Origin: Pseudomonadota bacterium
GTDB taxonomy: Bacteria; Myxococcota; Myxococcia; Myxococcales; Myxococcaceae
Length of the DNA stretch: 64,000 bases
Assembly: GCA_023423535.1 (NCBI GenBank)
Contig: JAFAFL010000137.1
Coordinates: 482,737 to 546,736, forward strand
Direction: 5' to 3'
The translations under genes and the position numbers were made by a program. The notes under the pieces were generated by a model, which ran no database searches, had not been told where the DNA came from, and saw only the letters and a list, made by a program, of their open reading frames with translations. Positions 1 through 9,791 of the stretch are shown piece after piece (positions within the stretch are counted from its first letter, which is position 1; every line of letters begins with the position of its first letter).

Positions 1-1228
<1,228 letters not shown>

Positions 1229-1321
1229 GGTGTGGGACCTCCTGAGGGCGGCGCGTATCTACCCCACCTTTACACCCCGTCCACCGGCCTTTAGTGTCCC
1301 GCGCCCTTTCGAGAGGAAGCT

Positions 1322-2578
1322 GTGGCACTCATCGTCCAGAAGTACGGCGGGACGTCGGTCGGCGACACCGAGCGGATCAAGAACGTGGCCCGCCGCTGCA
1401 TCGCCGCGCAGAAGGCCGGCAACGACGTGGTGGTGGTGGTCTCGGCGATGTCCGGCGAGACGAACCGGCTGCTCAAGCTCGTGGCGCAGATCACCGACAG
1501 CCCGAGCGAGCGCGAGCAGGACGTGATCGTCGCCACCGGCGAGCAGGTGAGCATCGGCCTCGTGGCGCTGGCGATCCAGGCGCAAGGCGGGAAGGCGCGC
1601 TCGTTCATCGCGCCGCAGTGCCGGATCGTCACCGACAGCGCGCACAGCAAGGCGCGGATCAAGAGCATCGACGGCGAGCGGATCTTCGGCGCGCTGAAGC
1701 AGGGGAACATCGCGGTCATCGCCGGCTTCCAGGGCGTGGACGACGAGGGCAACGTCACCACGCTCGGGCGCGGCGGAAGCGACACCACGGCGGTTGCCAT
1801 CGCCGCGGCGCTGAAGGCGGACGCCTGCGAGATCTACACGGACGTGGACGGCGTCTATACGACCGACCCCAACGTGTGCCCCGCGGCGAAGAAGCTCGAG
1901 AAGATCAGCTACGAAGAAATGCTGGAGCTGGCGTCGCTGGGCGCGAAGGTGCTGCAGATCCGCTCGGTGGAGTTCGCCATGAAGTACCGGGTCCCGCTTT
2001 GGGTGAAGTCGTCCTTCACGGACGATCCGGGGACCCTCGTCTGCGAGGAGGACGCATCGATGGAGCACGTGGTGGTGAGCGGGATCGCCTACGACAAGAA
2101 CGAGGCGAAGCTGGCGATTCGCTCGGTGCCGGACGTGCCGGGCGTGGCGGCGCGGATCTTCGGACCGCTCGACGAGCAGAACATCGTGGTGGACCTCATC
2201 GTCCAGAACGTCTCCAAGGACGGCCGGACGGACCTGACCTTCACGGTCACGCGCGCGGACTTCGCCAAGGCGAAGGAGGTCGTGCGCAGGCTCGCGGAGG
2301 AGATCGGCGCCGAGAGCACCGAGTTCGACGACGACATCTCCAAGGTGTCGATCGTCGGCGTCGGCATGCGCAACCACTCGGGCGTGGCGGCAAAGATGTT
2401 TCGCGTGCTCGCCGGGGAGGGCATCAACGTGCAGATGATCTCCACCTCCGAGATCAAGGTCTCGTGCGTGATCCAGGCGAAGTACACCGAGCTGGCGGTG
2501 CGCGCGCTGCACACCGCGTTCGGGCTCGACCGCGGGCCGGAGAACGAGACCGGCGACGCGTCACTGACGAAGGCGTAG
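1322..2578 (+). CDS. lysC: Aspartate kinase
   Basis: Phosphorylates L-aspartate, the committed step toward lysine, threonine, methionine and diaminopimelate. The 418-residue product starts with the KYGGTSVG nucleotide/aspartate-binding motif at residues 7-14 and has the GRGGSDTTA loop near residue 150. The C-terminal third carries two ACT domains that bind feedback effectors (SIVGVGMRNHSGVA opens the second). The length fits the monofunctional enzyme with no fused homoserine dehydrogenase. The start is a GTG preceded by GAGAGGAAG. The comEA-like gene follows after 6 nt, so the two are probably co-transcribed. No lysine riboswitch was recognised in the short leader. Confidence 0.96.
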   Translation: MALIVQKYGGTSVGDTERIKNVARRCIAAQKAGNDVVVVVSAMSGETNRLLKLVAQITDSPSEREQDVIVATGEQVSIGLVALAIQAQGGKARSFIAPQCRIVTDSAHSKARIKSIDGERIFGALKQGNIAVIAGFQGVDDEGNVTTLGRGGSDTTAVAIAAALKADACEIYTDVDGVYTTDPNVCPAAKKLEKISYEEMLELASLGAKVLQIRSVEFAMKYRVPLWVKSSFTDDPGTLVCEEDASMEHVVVSGIAYDKNEAKLAIRSVPDVPGVAARIFGPLDEQNIVVDLIVQNVSKDGRTDLTFTVTRADFAKAKEVVRRLAEEIGAESTEFDDDISKVSIVGVGMRNHSGVAAKMFRVLAGEGINVQMISTSEIKVSCVIQAKYTELAVRALHTAFGLDRGPENETGDASLTKA

Positions 2579-2584
2579 GCGCCC

Positions 2585-3028
2585 GTGAACCGCACCGGCT
2601 GGCTCGGCGTTGCGCTGCTCTGCCTCATCGGGATCGGCTCGTACAGCGCGCTCCGCTGGCCGGGCACCGACAGCGCGCTGGACTGCCCGCCGGAGGAGGT
2701 CGTCTGGGTGGGGGAGGGCGCACAGCGCATCGCTCGCTGCGCGCGGCCGGACGACCCGCCCGAGCTCCGAGCGCAGAGGGTGCCCGCCGGTCAGGCGATG
2801 ACGGTGGGACGGAAGCTGGACCTCAACACCGCCACCGCGGAGGACCTCGCGCGGGTGTCGGGCGTGGGCGCGCGGCTGGCGCAGCAGCTCGTCGAGGCAC
2901 GTGAGAGGCTCGGCGGCTTCCGGAGCTGGGATGACGTGGACGCGCTGCCCGGTGTCGGCGCCCGGCGGATGGACAGCCTGCGCGAGGCGGCGGAGCTCCG
3001 CCCCACCGAGCCCGCTTCGGAACGCTGA
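2585..3028 (+). CDS. ComEA-like helix-hairpin-helix protein
   Basis: A 147-residue protein with one N-terminal membrane segment (about residues 6-22), a short linker with two Cys, and a C-terminal double helix-hairpin-helix domain (about 78-138). That domain has the diagnostic LDLNTATAEDLARVSGVG and DALPGVGARR hairpins. ComEA-family proteins are membrane- or periplasm-anchored DNA-binding proteins of competence-type DNA uptake; small HhH proteins of this sort also occur without known competence. The start is GTG, 6 nt after lysC. No other competence gene lies nearby, so a role in transformation is inference from the fold only. Confidence 0.8.
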   Translation: MNRTGWLGVALLCLIGIGSYSALRWPGTDSALDCPPEEVVWVGEGAQRIARCARPDDPPELRAQRVPAGQAMTVGRKLDLNTATAEDLARVSGVGARLAQQLVEARERLGGFRSWDDVDALPGVGARRMDSLREAAELRPTEPASER

Positions 3029-3038
3029 GGCTGTAAAG

Positions 3039-3065
3039 GCTCGCCGCCACTGAGGAGCGGCGGGC
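3039..3065 (+). other. GC-rich stem-loop after the comEA-like gene
   Basis: Arms GCTCGCCGC (3039-3047) and GCGGCGGGC (3057-3065) pair at 8 of 9 positions around a 9-nt loop. There is no T-run, so this is not a classical intrinsic terminator. It lies between the comEA-like stop and the next start, where it could slow readthrough or protect an RNA end. Confidence 0.35.
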
Positions 3066-3085
3066 AACCGTGATACGTACTCCGC

Positions 3086-5206
3086 GTGCAGATCTCCTGT
3101 CCCAGGTGTGGGGCTGTGTACGAGCTCGAAGAGCGCCTGCTGCCTCCGGGTGGCGCGCCGGTTCGGTGCACTCGCTGCGCTCACGTCTTCACCGCCGCGC
3201 CCGCGGGATCGTCCTCCAACACGGGCGGCACGCAGATCTTCGGGCGGCCAAAGACCCTCCACGAGACGCCCGCCGCCTCCGCGCCCTCGCCGAGCGCCTC
3301 GCCGGACGAGGTCGACACCGGCGAAGACGACGCCCAGGAAGCGCCCTCGCGCGAGCGCACGCAGATCTACGGGAAGAAGACCGGCACGCCCGAACCTCCG
3401 GCGCAAAACCTCCGCAGCACGCTGGTGTTCGGCGCCCGCCGGCCGCTCCCGAGCGCCGAGCCCTCCGCGCCCCCGAAGCCCCCCGCGCCGACCGGACTCG
3501 AGGACACCGCCGCCGCGCCCGTGCCCGAAGCCTTCCGCGCCACGCCGCGCGCAGGTGGCCCCTCGCAGCCGGAGCCCTCCGAGGAGCGCGACTTCCTCCG
3601 CAACACGCAGATCTTCGGCGGCAAGGCCGCCCGCGCGCCGGATCCCCAGCGAGGCGGACCGAGGCTTCACGTGGGCCACACGCCGTCGTCGCGAGACGTC
3701 GTCGCCAGCGGTGCCTCGCCGCTCTCGCCGACCTCCAGCCCGTCGGGTCTCCCTCCCGCGCCGTCCCTCGCCGCGCCGGTGCGTGCGGTGTCCCCGACCG
3801 CTCCCACGCAACACGATCTGCAGCGCTCGGCCGCCTCCGCCGTCGCCGCCGCGAGCGCGCCTCGCGATCCGCTTCGCACCACGCAGCTCTTCGGCACCCG
3901 TCCGCAAGCCGCGCCGGCCCCACCGGCGATCACCTCGCAGACGCTGCACGAGCTTCCGGTTCCGCCCGACTCGCGGACGATCGATGCGGACCTCGAGGAC
4001 CTTCGCGCCGCGCAAATGACCGAGCACGAGCGTCACTCGCCCTTCGCCGGCGACGACGACGCGCTGCCGCCCGAGCACATGCGTCCGACTGCGCCGGGGC
4101 TCCCCGCGCTGCAGGGCTCCGCGCGCGAGCCTTCGCTGGTCAGCCCCTCGCCGGGCGCATCGTCGTCCCATCCGCCGGTGCCGCTCGCGCCGTCGCTCGG
4201 GCCCGGCGTTCCCGAGGAGCCTGCGTTCACCCGGTCGCTCGCGCCGTTCGATCCGGCGCTCGGAAGTGGTGGCCCGGTCCCCGCCGAAACGAAAGCGAAG
4301 ACGAAAGCGAAGAGCCGCGCCGGGCTGTGGCTGTTGCTCCTCCTCCTGCTCGCGCTCCTCGGCGCCGCGGGCGCGTACCTCTATCGTGAGTACGCCGCCG
4401 GTCCGCAGCCGCCCTCCGCCGAGGCCATTGCCGCGCACGAGGCCGCGCTGCGTGCGGTCCGTCGGGATGACGCCCACTCGCTCGCGCAGGCCGCGCAGCA
4501 GCTGGAGGCTGTCACCGCCCGCTGGCCCCACTTCGCGGAAGCGCGGGTCACGCACCTTGTGGCGGTGCTCTTCGCGTGGGAGGACGCGCGCGTGCGGCTC
4601 GAGCTCACCGAGGCGCAGCGCACGGCGGTCTCGCAGCAGCTGGCGCGTCTTCGCGAGCGCCGGCAGCCCTTCGATTGGGAGGCGCAGGCCGCCGCGCTGG
4701 AGGAGACGCTCGCCGGACTCGAGGCCCGCGCCCTCCCACTGCGCACCGAGACAGAGCGCTGGAAGGTGCAGGTGGACGGGGTGTGGGGGGCGCTGCAGTC
4801 GTCGTCGCTGAGCGAGAGGGAACCGCTGCAGTGGGCTCGCGCGCAGGCGATCCACGGCGGCGTCTTCGGGACGGAAGGGGGGCTGCGGATGAGCGAGGAG
4901 TACCGCGCGCAGGGCGGCAGTGGCGGCTGGGCCGAAGTCGCGTTCGCCGAGTACACGCTCAACGCGAAGGTGGCCCCCGAGTCGTGGCGGAAGGCGCGTG
5001 GGGGCCTCGAGGCGGTGCGTGAGCAGGACAGCTCGTGGACGCGGCTCCACGTGATGAGCGGGCGGCTAGCGCTGAAGGAGCGCAACGCGGAGGCGGCGAC
5101 GACCTCGCTGGAGAGCGCGCTCACGTTGAACGCGGAACACGAGACCGCGCGGCTGCTGCTGGACGGCGCGCGCAAGCTCCGGGGAAGGCTCGCCGCCGAG
5201 CGCTGA
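3086..5206 (+). CDS. Zinc-ribbon (MJ0042-type), Pro-rich, single-TM, TPR-like protein
   Basis: A 706-residue membrane protein of unknown function. Residues 5-31 form a zinc ribbon with two CxxC pairs (CPRC and CTRC). Residues 40-410 are a long Pro/Ala/Ser-rich, probably disordered region. It holds five copies of a short T-[QL]-[ILV]-[FY]-G motif at residues 49-53, 92-96, 112-116, 174-178 and 266-270. A basic stretch (KAKTKAKSR) precedes one transmembrane segment at about 412-432. The remaining 270 residues are helical and look like degenerate tetratricopeptide repeats. The start is GTG. Such N-terminal zinc ribbons are common on myxobacterial regulatory or scaffold proteins. The Thr-centred repeats could be kinase or FHA targets, but that is inference. 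Confidence 0.8.
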   Translation: MQISCPRCGAVYELEERLLPPGGAPVRCTRCAHVFTAAPAGSSSNTGGTQIFGRPKTLHETPAASAPSPSASPDEVDTGEDDAQEAPSRERTQIYGKKTGTPEPPAQNLRSTLVFGARRPLPSAEPSAPPKPPAPTGLEDTAAAPVPEAFRATPRAGGPSQPEPSEERDFLRNTQIFGGKAARAPDPQRGGPRLHVGHTPSSRDVVASGASPLSPTSSPSGLPPAPSLAAPVRAVSPTAPTQHDLQRSAASAVAAASAPRDPLRTTQLFGTRPQAAPAPPAITSQTLHELPVPPDSRTIDADLEDLRAAQMTEHERHSPFAGDDDALPPEHMRPTAPGLPALQGSAREPSLVSPSPGASSSHPPVPLAPSLGPGVPEEPAFTRSLAPFDPALGSGGPVPAETKAKTKAKSRAGLWLLLLLLLALLGAAGAYLYREYAAGPQPPSAEAIAAHEAALRAVRRDDAHSLAQAAQQLEAVTARWPHFAEARVTHLVAVLFAWEDARVRLELTEAQRTAVSQQLARLRERRQPFDWEAQAAALEETLAGLEARALPLRTETERWKVQVDGVWGALQSSSLSEREPLQWARAQAIHGGVFGTEGGLRMSEEYRAQGGSGGWAEVAFAEYTLNAKVAPESWRKARGGLEAVREQDSSWTRLHVMSGRLALKERNAEAATTSLESALTLNAEHETARLLLDGARKLRGRLAAER

Positions 5207-5321
5207 CCGCCGTACTTTCTACAGACCCGTCGCGCCCCACGCGCTGCGCTCCCTCTGAGCCGGCCGGGCATGGGCCTTGCTCAACCCCCGCCCGTCAATT
5301 CGGAGGGGAAGGGGAAGGCGG

Positions 5322-6521
5322 ATGATGGCGGAATGGATCTTCTGGGTCAGCGCCCTGCTGCTCCTACACACGTACTTTTTCTACCCACTGTTGCTCGTGC
5401 TGATCGACGCGGCGCACCAGGCGGTGGGCAACCTGCGCTTCATCATGAGTGGTGACGAGCGCCGCAAGCCGCGCGCGGTGGACGTGGCGCCGCCGGTGTC
5501 GCTGGTGGTCGCCGCCTACAACGAGGAGTCCTGCATCGCGGAGAAGGTGAAGAACAGCCTCGCGCTCGACTACCCGGCGGACCGCTTCGAGCTGCTCATC
5601 GGCTCGGACGGCTCGACCGACCGCACCAACGGCATCGTCGCCGCGTGCGCCCAGGCGGACTCCCGGGTGCGCCTGTCGGTGGCGGACCGCGCGGGCAAGA
5701 CCACCGTGCTCAACCGCTGCATCCCCGACGCGAAGGGCGACATCGTCATCCTCTCGGATGCAAACACGATGATCGACGCGGCGGCGGTGAAGAAGCTCGT
5801 GCGCCACTTCCGCGATCCGGAGGTGGGCGTCGTCGTGGGCAAGCTGAAGCTCTTCAACCCGACGAAGAAGGACTACGAGGAGAGCGCCTACTGGACGTAC
5901 GAGTCGCTCATCAAGTTCTACGAGGGCAAGCGCGGCGCGGTGATGGGCGCCAACGGCGGGCTCTACGCCATCCGCCGCAGCCTCTTCACCCAGCTTCCGC
6001 CGGGGACGATCGTCGACGACTTCGTCATCCCGCTGCGGATCCTCGAGCGCGGCTTCAAGGTCCTCTACGACCCCGAGGCCGTGGCGGAGGAGGAGACCAC
6101 CGAGGACTACGGCAAGGAGTTCGGCCGCCGCGCGCGCATCGCCGCGGGGAACTTCCAGAGCCTGCGCATGCTGCCCGGGCTGCTCTCGCCCGCCGCCGGC
6201 TTCCGCGCCTTCGCCTTCTGGTCGCACAAGGTGCTTCGCTGGACCGCGCCCGCGCTGATGGTGTTCGCGCTGATGGCGAACGCGGTGCTCGCGCTGGTGG
6301 GAAGCCCGCTCTACTTCGGGCTGCTGCTCCTGCAGGGGCTCTTCTACGGGCTCGCGCTGATGGGGAAGGGCGGGCTTCGCGCGCCGGGGCCGGTGCGTCG
6401 CGCCGCGCAGGTGGCCTACTACTTCGTCAGCATGAACGCGGCGCTCGCGGTGGGCTTCTGGCGCTTCCTGCGCAACTCGCAGCGCGCCGCCTGGGACCGC
6501 ACCGCGCGGCCCGCACACTAG
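5322..6521 (+). CDS. Glycosyltransferase family 2 (membrane-bound, processive type)
   Basis: Predicted to transfer sugar from a nucleotide-sugar at the inner membrane for polysaccharide or glycolipid synthesis; the substrate is unknown. The product (about 399 residues from the ATG at 5322) has an N-terminal membrane segment, the GT-A opening VSLVVAAYNEE, the SDGSTD and SDANT acidic motifs, a GANGGLYAIRR acceptor-region motif, and two to three C-terminal membrane segments. The ATG at 5322 follows a purine-rich GGAGGGGAAGGGGAAGG stretch; the in-frame start 45 nt upstream lacks such a site. No other polysaccharide genes flank it, so the pathway cannot be named. Confidence 0.9.
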   Translation: MMAEWIFWVSALLLLHTYFFYPLLLVLIDAAHQAVGNLRFIMSGDERRKPRAVDVAPPVSLVVAAYNEESCIAEKVKNSLALDYPADRFELLIGSDGSTDRTNGIVAACAQADSRVRLSVADRAGKTTVLNRCIPDAKGDIVILSDANTMIDAAAVKKLVRHFRDPEVGVVVGKLKLFNPTKKDYEESAYWTYESLIKFYEGKRGAVMGANGGLYAIRRSLFTQLPPGTIVDDFVIPLRILERGFKVLYDPEAVAEEETTEDYGKEFGRRARIAAGNFQSLRMLPGLLSPAAGFRAFAFWSHKVLRWTAPALMVFALMANAVLALVGSPLYFGLLLLQGLFYGLALMGKGGLRAPGPVRRAAQVAYYFVSMNAALAVGFWRFLRNSQRAAWDRTARPAH

Positions 6522-6575
6522 GCGCTGGGTGGGGGGCTTTCGGCGGTCTGTAAGACGCTGTTACAGTCCCTCGCC

Positions 6576-8285
6576 ATGCCCGCGCTCCTCCTGCTCAGCG
6601 GTCCCGCCGCCGGCCTCCGCTACGACGTCGTCGGCGAGGCGATTCTCGGCCGCAGCCCCTCCTGCGAGATCCCGCTGGAGGACCACAAGGTCTCGCGGCG
6701 TCACGCGCGGATCTACGTGGAGGAGGGGCACACCCGCATCAGCGATCTCGGCTCGCGCAACGGGACGCTCGTCAACGGCGAGAAGCTCGAGGCCGAGCCG
6801 GTCATCCTCCTCGCCGGCGATCGCGTCCAGGTCGGCGAGACGACGATCCTCTTCGAGCCTCCCGCGCACGCCGCGTTCAGCGACCGGGACTCGGGCGAAC
6901 TGCAGGGCGCGCTGGTGGAGGAATTGCTCCCGCGCACCGGTCCCGAGGCCGCGCTATGGGGCCTCTCCGTCCAGCTCTTCGGCGCCACCAGCGAGGCGAT
7001 GGTGCTGCGCCGCGCCGCCCTCGAGTGCCTGCGCGCGCTCAACGCGGACCGTTCCGCCGCGCTGCTCGGTGGACCTGAAGGTCTGTTGACCGCGGCGGTC
7101 GTCGGCGCGGACGCGGTGGAGGTTCCCCGGTCGCTGGTGCGCGCGGCGATGGAGCGTCGCGAGGCCGCGCATGCCGGCGGCTCGGCGGTGGCCCCTCTCG
7201 CGGGCTCCGGCGGCGTTCCCTTCGGCCTGCTCTACGTGGAGCGCCCGCAGCCCTTCACCGGCGCCGATGATCGCCTGCTCGCCGCGCTGGGACGAATGGT
7301 GGGCGAGGCCTACAGCGCGGTCCACACCGCCCGAGCGGGTGAACGCCCGGAGGTCGTGCTCGTCGGCACCTCGCGCCAGCTGCGCAAGGCGGTGGAAGGG
7401 GCACGGCGCGCCGCCGCAGGCCTCGAGCCGGTGGTGCTCCATGGCGAGGCCGGCACCGGCAAGGCGCTGGTCGCTTCCTACATCCACAGCCGCTCTGTGC
7501 GCGCGTTGGGGCCGAGGGTGGAGGTGGACTGCTCGGGCCCCGCAGCCGAGGTGGACGAGGCCCTCTTCGGCCGCGCCTCCGCGCCCGGGATCCCGCCTGC
7601 GCCCTCCGCGCTGCTTCGCGCCGACGGCGGCACGCTGATCCTCCGTCACGTCGAAGGCCTCTCGCGGCTCGCGGCGGACCGGCTCGCGCGCTTCATCAGT
7701 CGCAAGACCGCGCCCCAGGCCGGCGGCGGCGAGGAGCCGGTGGACGTGCGGGTCATCGCCACCGCGCCGGTGCCGTTGGAGCAACTGACGGCGAAGGGCG
7801 AGCTCGATCCCGCGCTGGCGAGCGCGTTGACCGGTGCGTTGATCGAACTGGTGCCCCTGCGCGATCGCCGCACGGACGTGTCCGCGCTGTTCGAGCACTT
7901 CGCCTCTCGTTCGCCGCGGCCGTCGCGGAAGGATCCGCCGGTGCTCACGCCGGACGCGAAGCGGCTGCTGACCGACTACGGCTGGCCGGGGAACGTGCGC
8001 GAATTGCGCCTCGTCACCGAGCGCCTCGCCGCGCTGCACGCGGGCACCGAGCTCACCGCGCTGAAGCTCCCGCCGGAGATCCAGGAGGGCTCCGCGGTGA
8101 CGCAGCAGGCCGCGCGGTCGCTCCAGGCGATGATCCAGCGGCTCGAGCGCGACGCGATCAGCGAGGCCCTGCGCGAGGCCCGCGGGAAGAAGATCCGCGC
8201 CGCGGCGCTTCTGGGGATCAGCCGGCCCACGCTGGACAAGAAGATCGAAGACTACGGTCTGGTCGTGGAGAAGCGGCGGGGCTAG
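6576..8285 (+). CDS. FHA-GAF-AAA-Fis protein, degenerate sigma-54 activator
   Basis: A 569-residue regulator with bacterial enhancer-binding protein layout: FHA (about 15-92, with GRSPSCEIPLEDHKVSRRHAR and SRNGT), a GAF-like region (about 125-250), an AAA+ region (about 260-480), and a C-terminal Fis-type helix-turn-helix (about 530-565). Walker A is intact (GEAGTGK, 290-296). The segment that should carry GAFTGA, the loop contacting sigma-54, is replaced by a shorter Ala/Pro-rich stretch (about 332-348). Walker B reads LILRHVE (354-360) without the acidic pair. It should therefore neither hydrolyse ATP normally nor remodel sigma-54, while phosphothreonine and DNA binding may survive. Start codon ATG; it stands alone upstream of psuG. 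Confidence 0.85.
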   Translation: MPALLLLSGPAAGLRYDVVGEAILGRSPSCEIPLEDHKVSRRHARIYVEEGHTRISDLGSRNGTLVNGEKLEAEPVILLAGDRVQVGETTILFEPPAHAAFSDRDSGELQGALVEELLPRTGPEAALWGLSVQLFGATSEAMVLRRAALECLRALNADRSAALLGGPEGLLTAAVVGADAVEVPRSLVRAAMERREAAHAGGSAVAPLAGSGGVPFGLLYVERPQPFTGADDRLLAALGRMVGEAYSAVHTARAGERPEVVLVGTSRQLRKAVEGARRAAAGLEPVVLHGEAGTGKALVASYIHSRSVRALGPRVEVDCSGPAAEVDEALFGRASAPGIPPAPSALLRADGGTLILRHVEGLSRLAADRLARFISRKTAPQAGGGEEPVDVRVIATAPVPLEQLTAKGELDPALASALTGALIELVPLRDRRTDVSALFEHFASRSPRPSRKDPPVLTPDAKRLLTDYGWPGNVRELRLVTERLAALHAGTELTALKLPPEIQEGSAVTQQAARSLQAMIQRLERDAISEALREARGKKIRAAALLGISRPTLDKKIEDYGLVVEKRRG

Positions 8286-8295
8286 AAGCCGCCTC

Positions 8296-9234
8296 GTGCG
8301 GCTCTCGATCTCGAAGGAAGTGTCGGAGGCGCTGGCGCTCAACGCGCCGGTGGTGGCGCTGGAGACCTCGGTGGTGGCGCAGGGCCTGCCCTATCCCCAT
8401 AACCTCGAGGCCGCGCGCGCGTGCGAAGAGGCCATCCGCCGCGCCGGCGCCGTCCCCGCCGCCACCGCGGTCATCGACGGCGAGGTGAAGGTCGGCCTCT
8501 CCGACGAGGAGCTGCGTCGCCTCGCGGAGAAGAGGGAGCCGCTGCTCAAGCTCGGCAGCCGCGACCTGTGCGTGGCCGTGGCCCAGCGCCGCAGCGGAGG
8601 CACCACGGTGAGCGCCACCTGCGAGATCGCCGCCGCCGCCGGCATCCGCGTGTTCGCGACCGGAGGGCTCGGAGGCGTGCACCGCGGCGCGTCCGAGCAC
8701 TTCGACATCTCGCAGGACATGGGCGCCCTGGCCCGCTTCCCCGTGGCAGTCGTCTGCGCGGGCGCGAAGAGCGTGCTCGATCTGCCGAAGACGATGGAGG
8801 TGCTCGAGTCGCTCGGCGTGCCGGTGGTGGGCGTGGGCACCGACGAATTGCCCGCGTTCTACAGCCAGAGCTCGGGGCTTCGGTTGGAACACCGCGTGGA
8901 GGACGCCGCCTCTGCCGCCGCCCTGGCCCGTGCGCGAATGGAGACGCTCGAGCAGGGCGGGATGGTCTTCGCGCTCCCGCCGCCCGCCGCGTCCGCGCTG
9001 CCGTCCGCGCAGGTGGAGCTGCACCTCTCCCGCGCCCTGCAGAAGGCCGCGGAGGGAGGAGTGAAGGGCAAGGACGTGACCCCGTTCCTGCTGAAGGAGC
9101 TGGTGGAGAGCACCGGCGGCAAGACGCTGCGCACGAACATCGACCTGCTCGTGAACAACGCGCGCTTCGCCGGAGAACTCGCCGCCGCGTGGACCGCCGG
9201 GCGCGCTTCCGCAGCCTCGTCGCCGGAGTCGTAG
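8296..9234 (+). CDS. psuG: Pseudouridine-5'-phosphate glycosidase
   Basis: Cleaves the C-C glycosidic bond of pseudouridine 5'-phosphate to uracil and ribose 5-phosphate. The 312-residue protein has the family hallmarks: VVALETSVVAQGLPYPHN near the start, a GGLGGVHRG loop, CAGAKSVLD with the Lys expected to form the ring-opened Schiff base, and NNARFAGELA with the conserved Asn near the end. The length matches the family. The start is GTG, 10 nt after the FHA protein; a Sel1-repeat gene follows 9 nt downstream. The partner kinase psuK is not adjacent and was not seen in the window, so any kinase must lie elsewhere. Confidence 0.95.
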   Translation: MRLSISKEVSEALALNAPVVALETSVVAQGLPYPHNLEAARACEEAIRRAGAVPAATAVIDGEVKVGLSDEELRRLAEKREPLLKLGSRDLCVAVAQRRSGGTTVSATCEIAAAAGIRVFATGGLGGVHRGASEHFDISQDMGALARFPVAVVCAGAKSVLDLPKTMEVLESLGVPVVGVGTDELPAFYSQSSGLRLEHRVEDAASAAALARARMETLEQGGMVFALPPPAASALPSAQVELHLSRALQKAAEGGVKGKDVTPFLLKELVESTGGKTLRTNIDLLVNNARFAGELAAAWTAGRASAASSPES

Positions 9235-9243
9235 CGAGCCCGC

Positions 9244-9741
9244 GTGGTGCCGCCGCTCTCCCGGGATGCGCTCGAGGCACTGTGGCTCCGCGCCTACGCG
9301 CTGGACGATCAGGACAAGCCGCGCGTGGCGTTCCGGCTTCTCCGTCGCGCCGCCGAAGCGGGCCATCACGGAAGCCAGCTCCACCTGGGCGTGCTCTACG
9401 ACACCGGCCGTGGTGTACGACGTTCACGCGAGCGCGCGCTCCACTGGTATCGGAAAGGCGCTCGCCGCCGTGAGGCCGCCGCCGCGAGCAACATCGCCAC
9501 CCTCTACCGCGACGAGGGCCGCATGGGCCTTGCGGTACGGTGGTTCGAGCGCGCGGTGGAGTGGGGCGACGCGGATGCGCTGCTCGAGCTGGCGAAGTTG
9601 TACCTGGGGCCGCTTCAGGACCGTCCGCGCGCGCGTCGGCTCCTCGCACGTCTGCGCCGGAACAAGGGAAGCACGACGCCACTTACGCAGGAGGAGGCAA
9701 CGCTGCTCCTCGCTGGATTGGAGGCTTCGACGCGCACCTGA
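9244..9741 (+). CDS. Sel1-like repeat protein
   Basis: A 165-residue protein containing about three Sel1-type (TPR-like) helical repeats, seen as A-x-x-G-H-H-G-S-Q-L-H-L-G-V-L-Y-D-T-G-R-G-V and later A-A-x-x-N-I-A-T-L-Y-R-D-E-G. Such repeats serve protein-protein contacts. There is no signal peptide, so it is probably cytoplasmic. The GTG start lies 9 nt after psuG, so it is likely co-transcribed. The function is unknown and the link to pseudouridine metabolism is positional only. Confidence 0.8.
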   Translation: MVPPLSRDALEALWLRAYALDDQDKPRVAFRLLRRAAEAGHHGSQLHLGVLYDTGRGVRRSRERALHWYRKGARRREAAAASNIATLYRDEGRMGLAVRWFERAVEWGDADALLELAKLYLGPLQDRPRARRLLARLRRNKGSTTPLTQEEATLLLAGLEASTRT

Positions 9742-9791
9742 GTGTCGACGCACAGAGATCCGAACAGTCCCGCCGCACGTTCACCTCGTCC

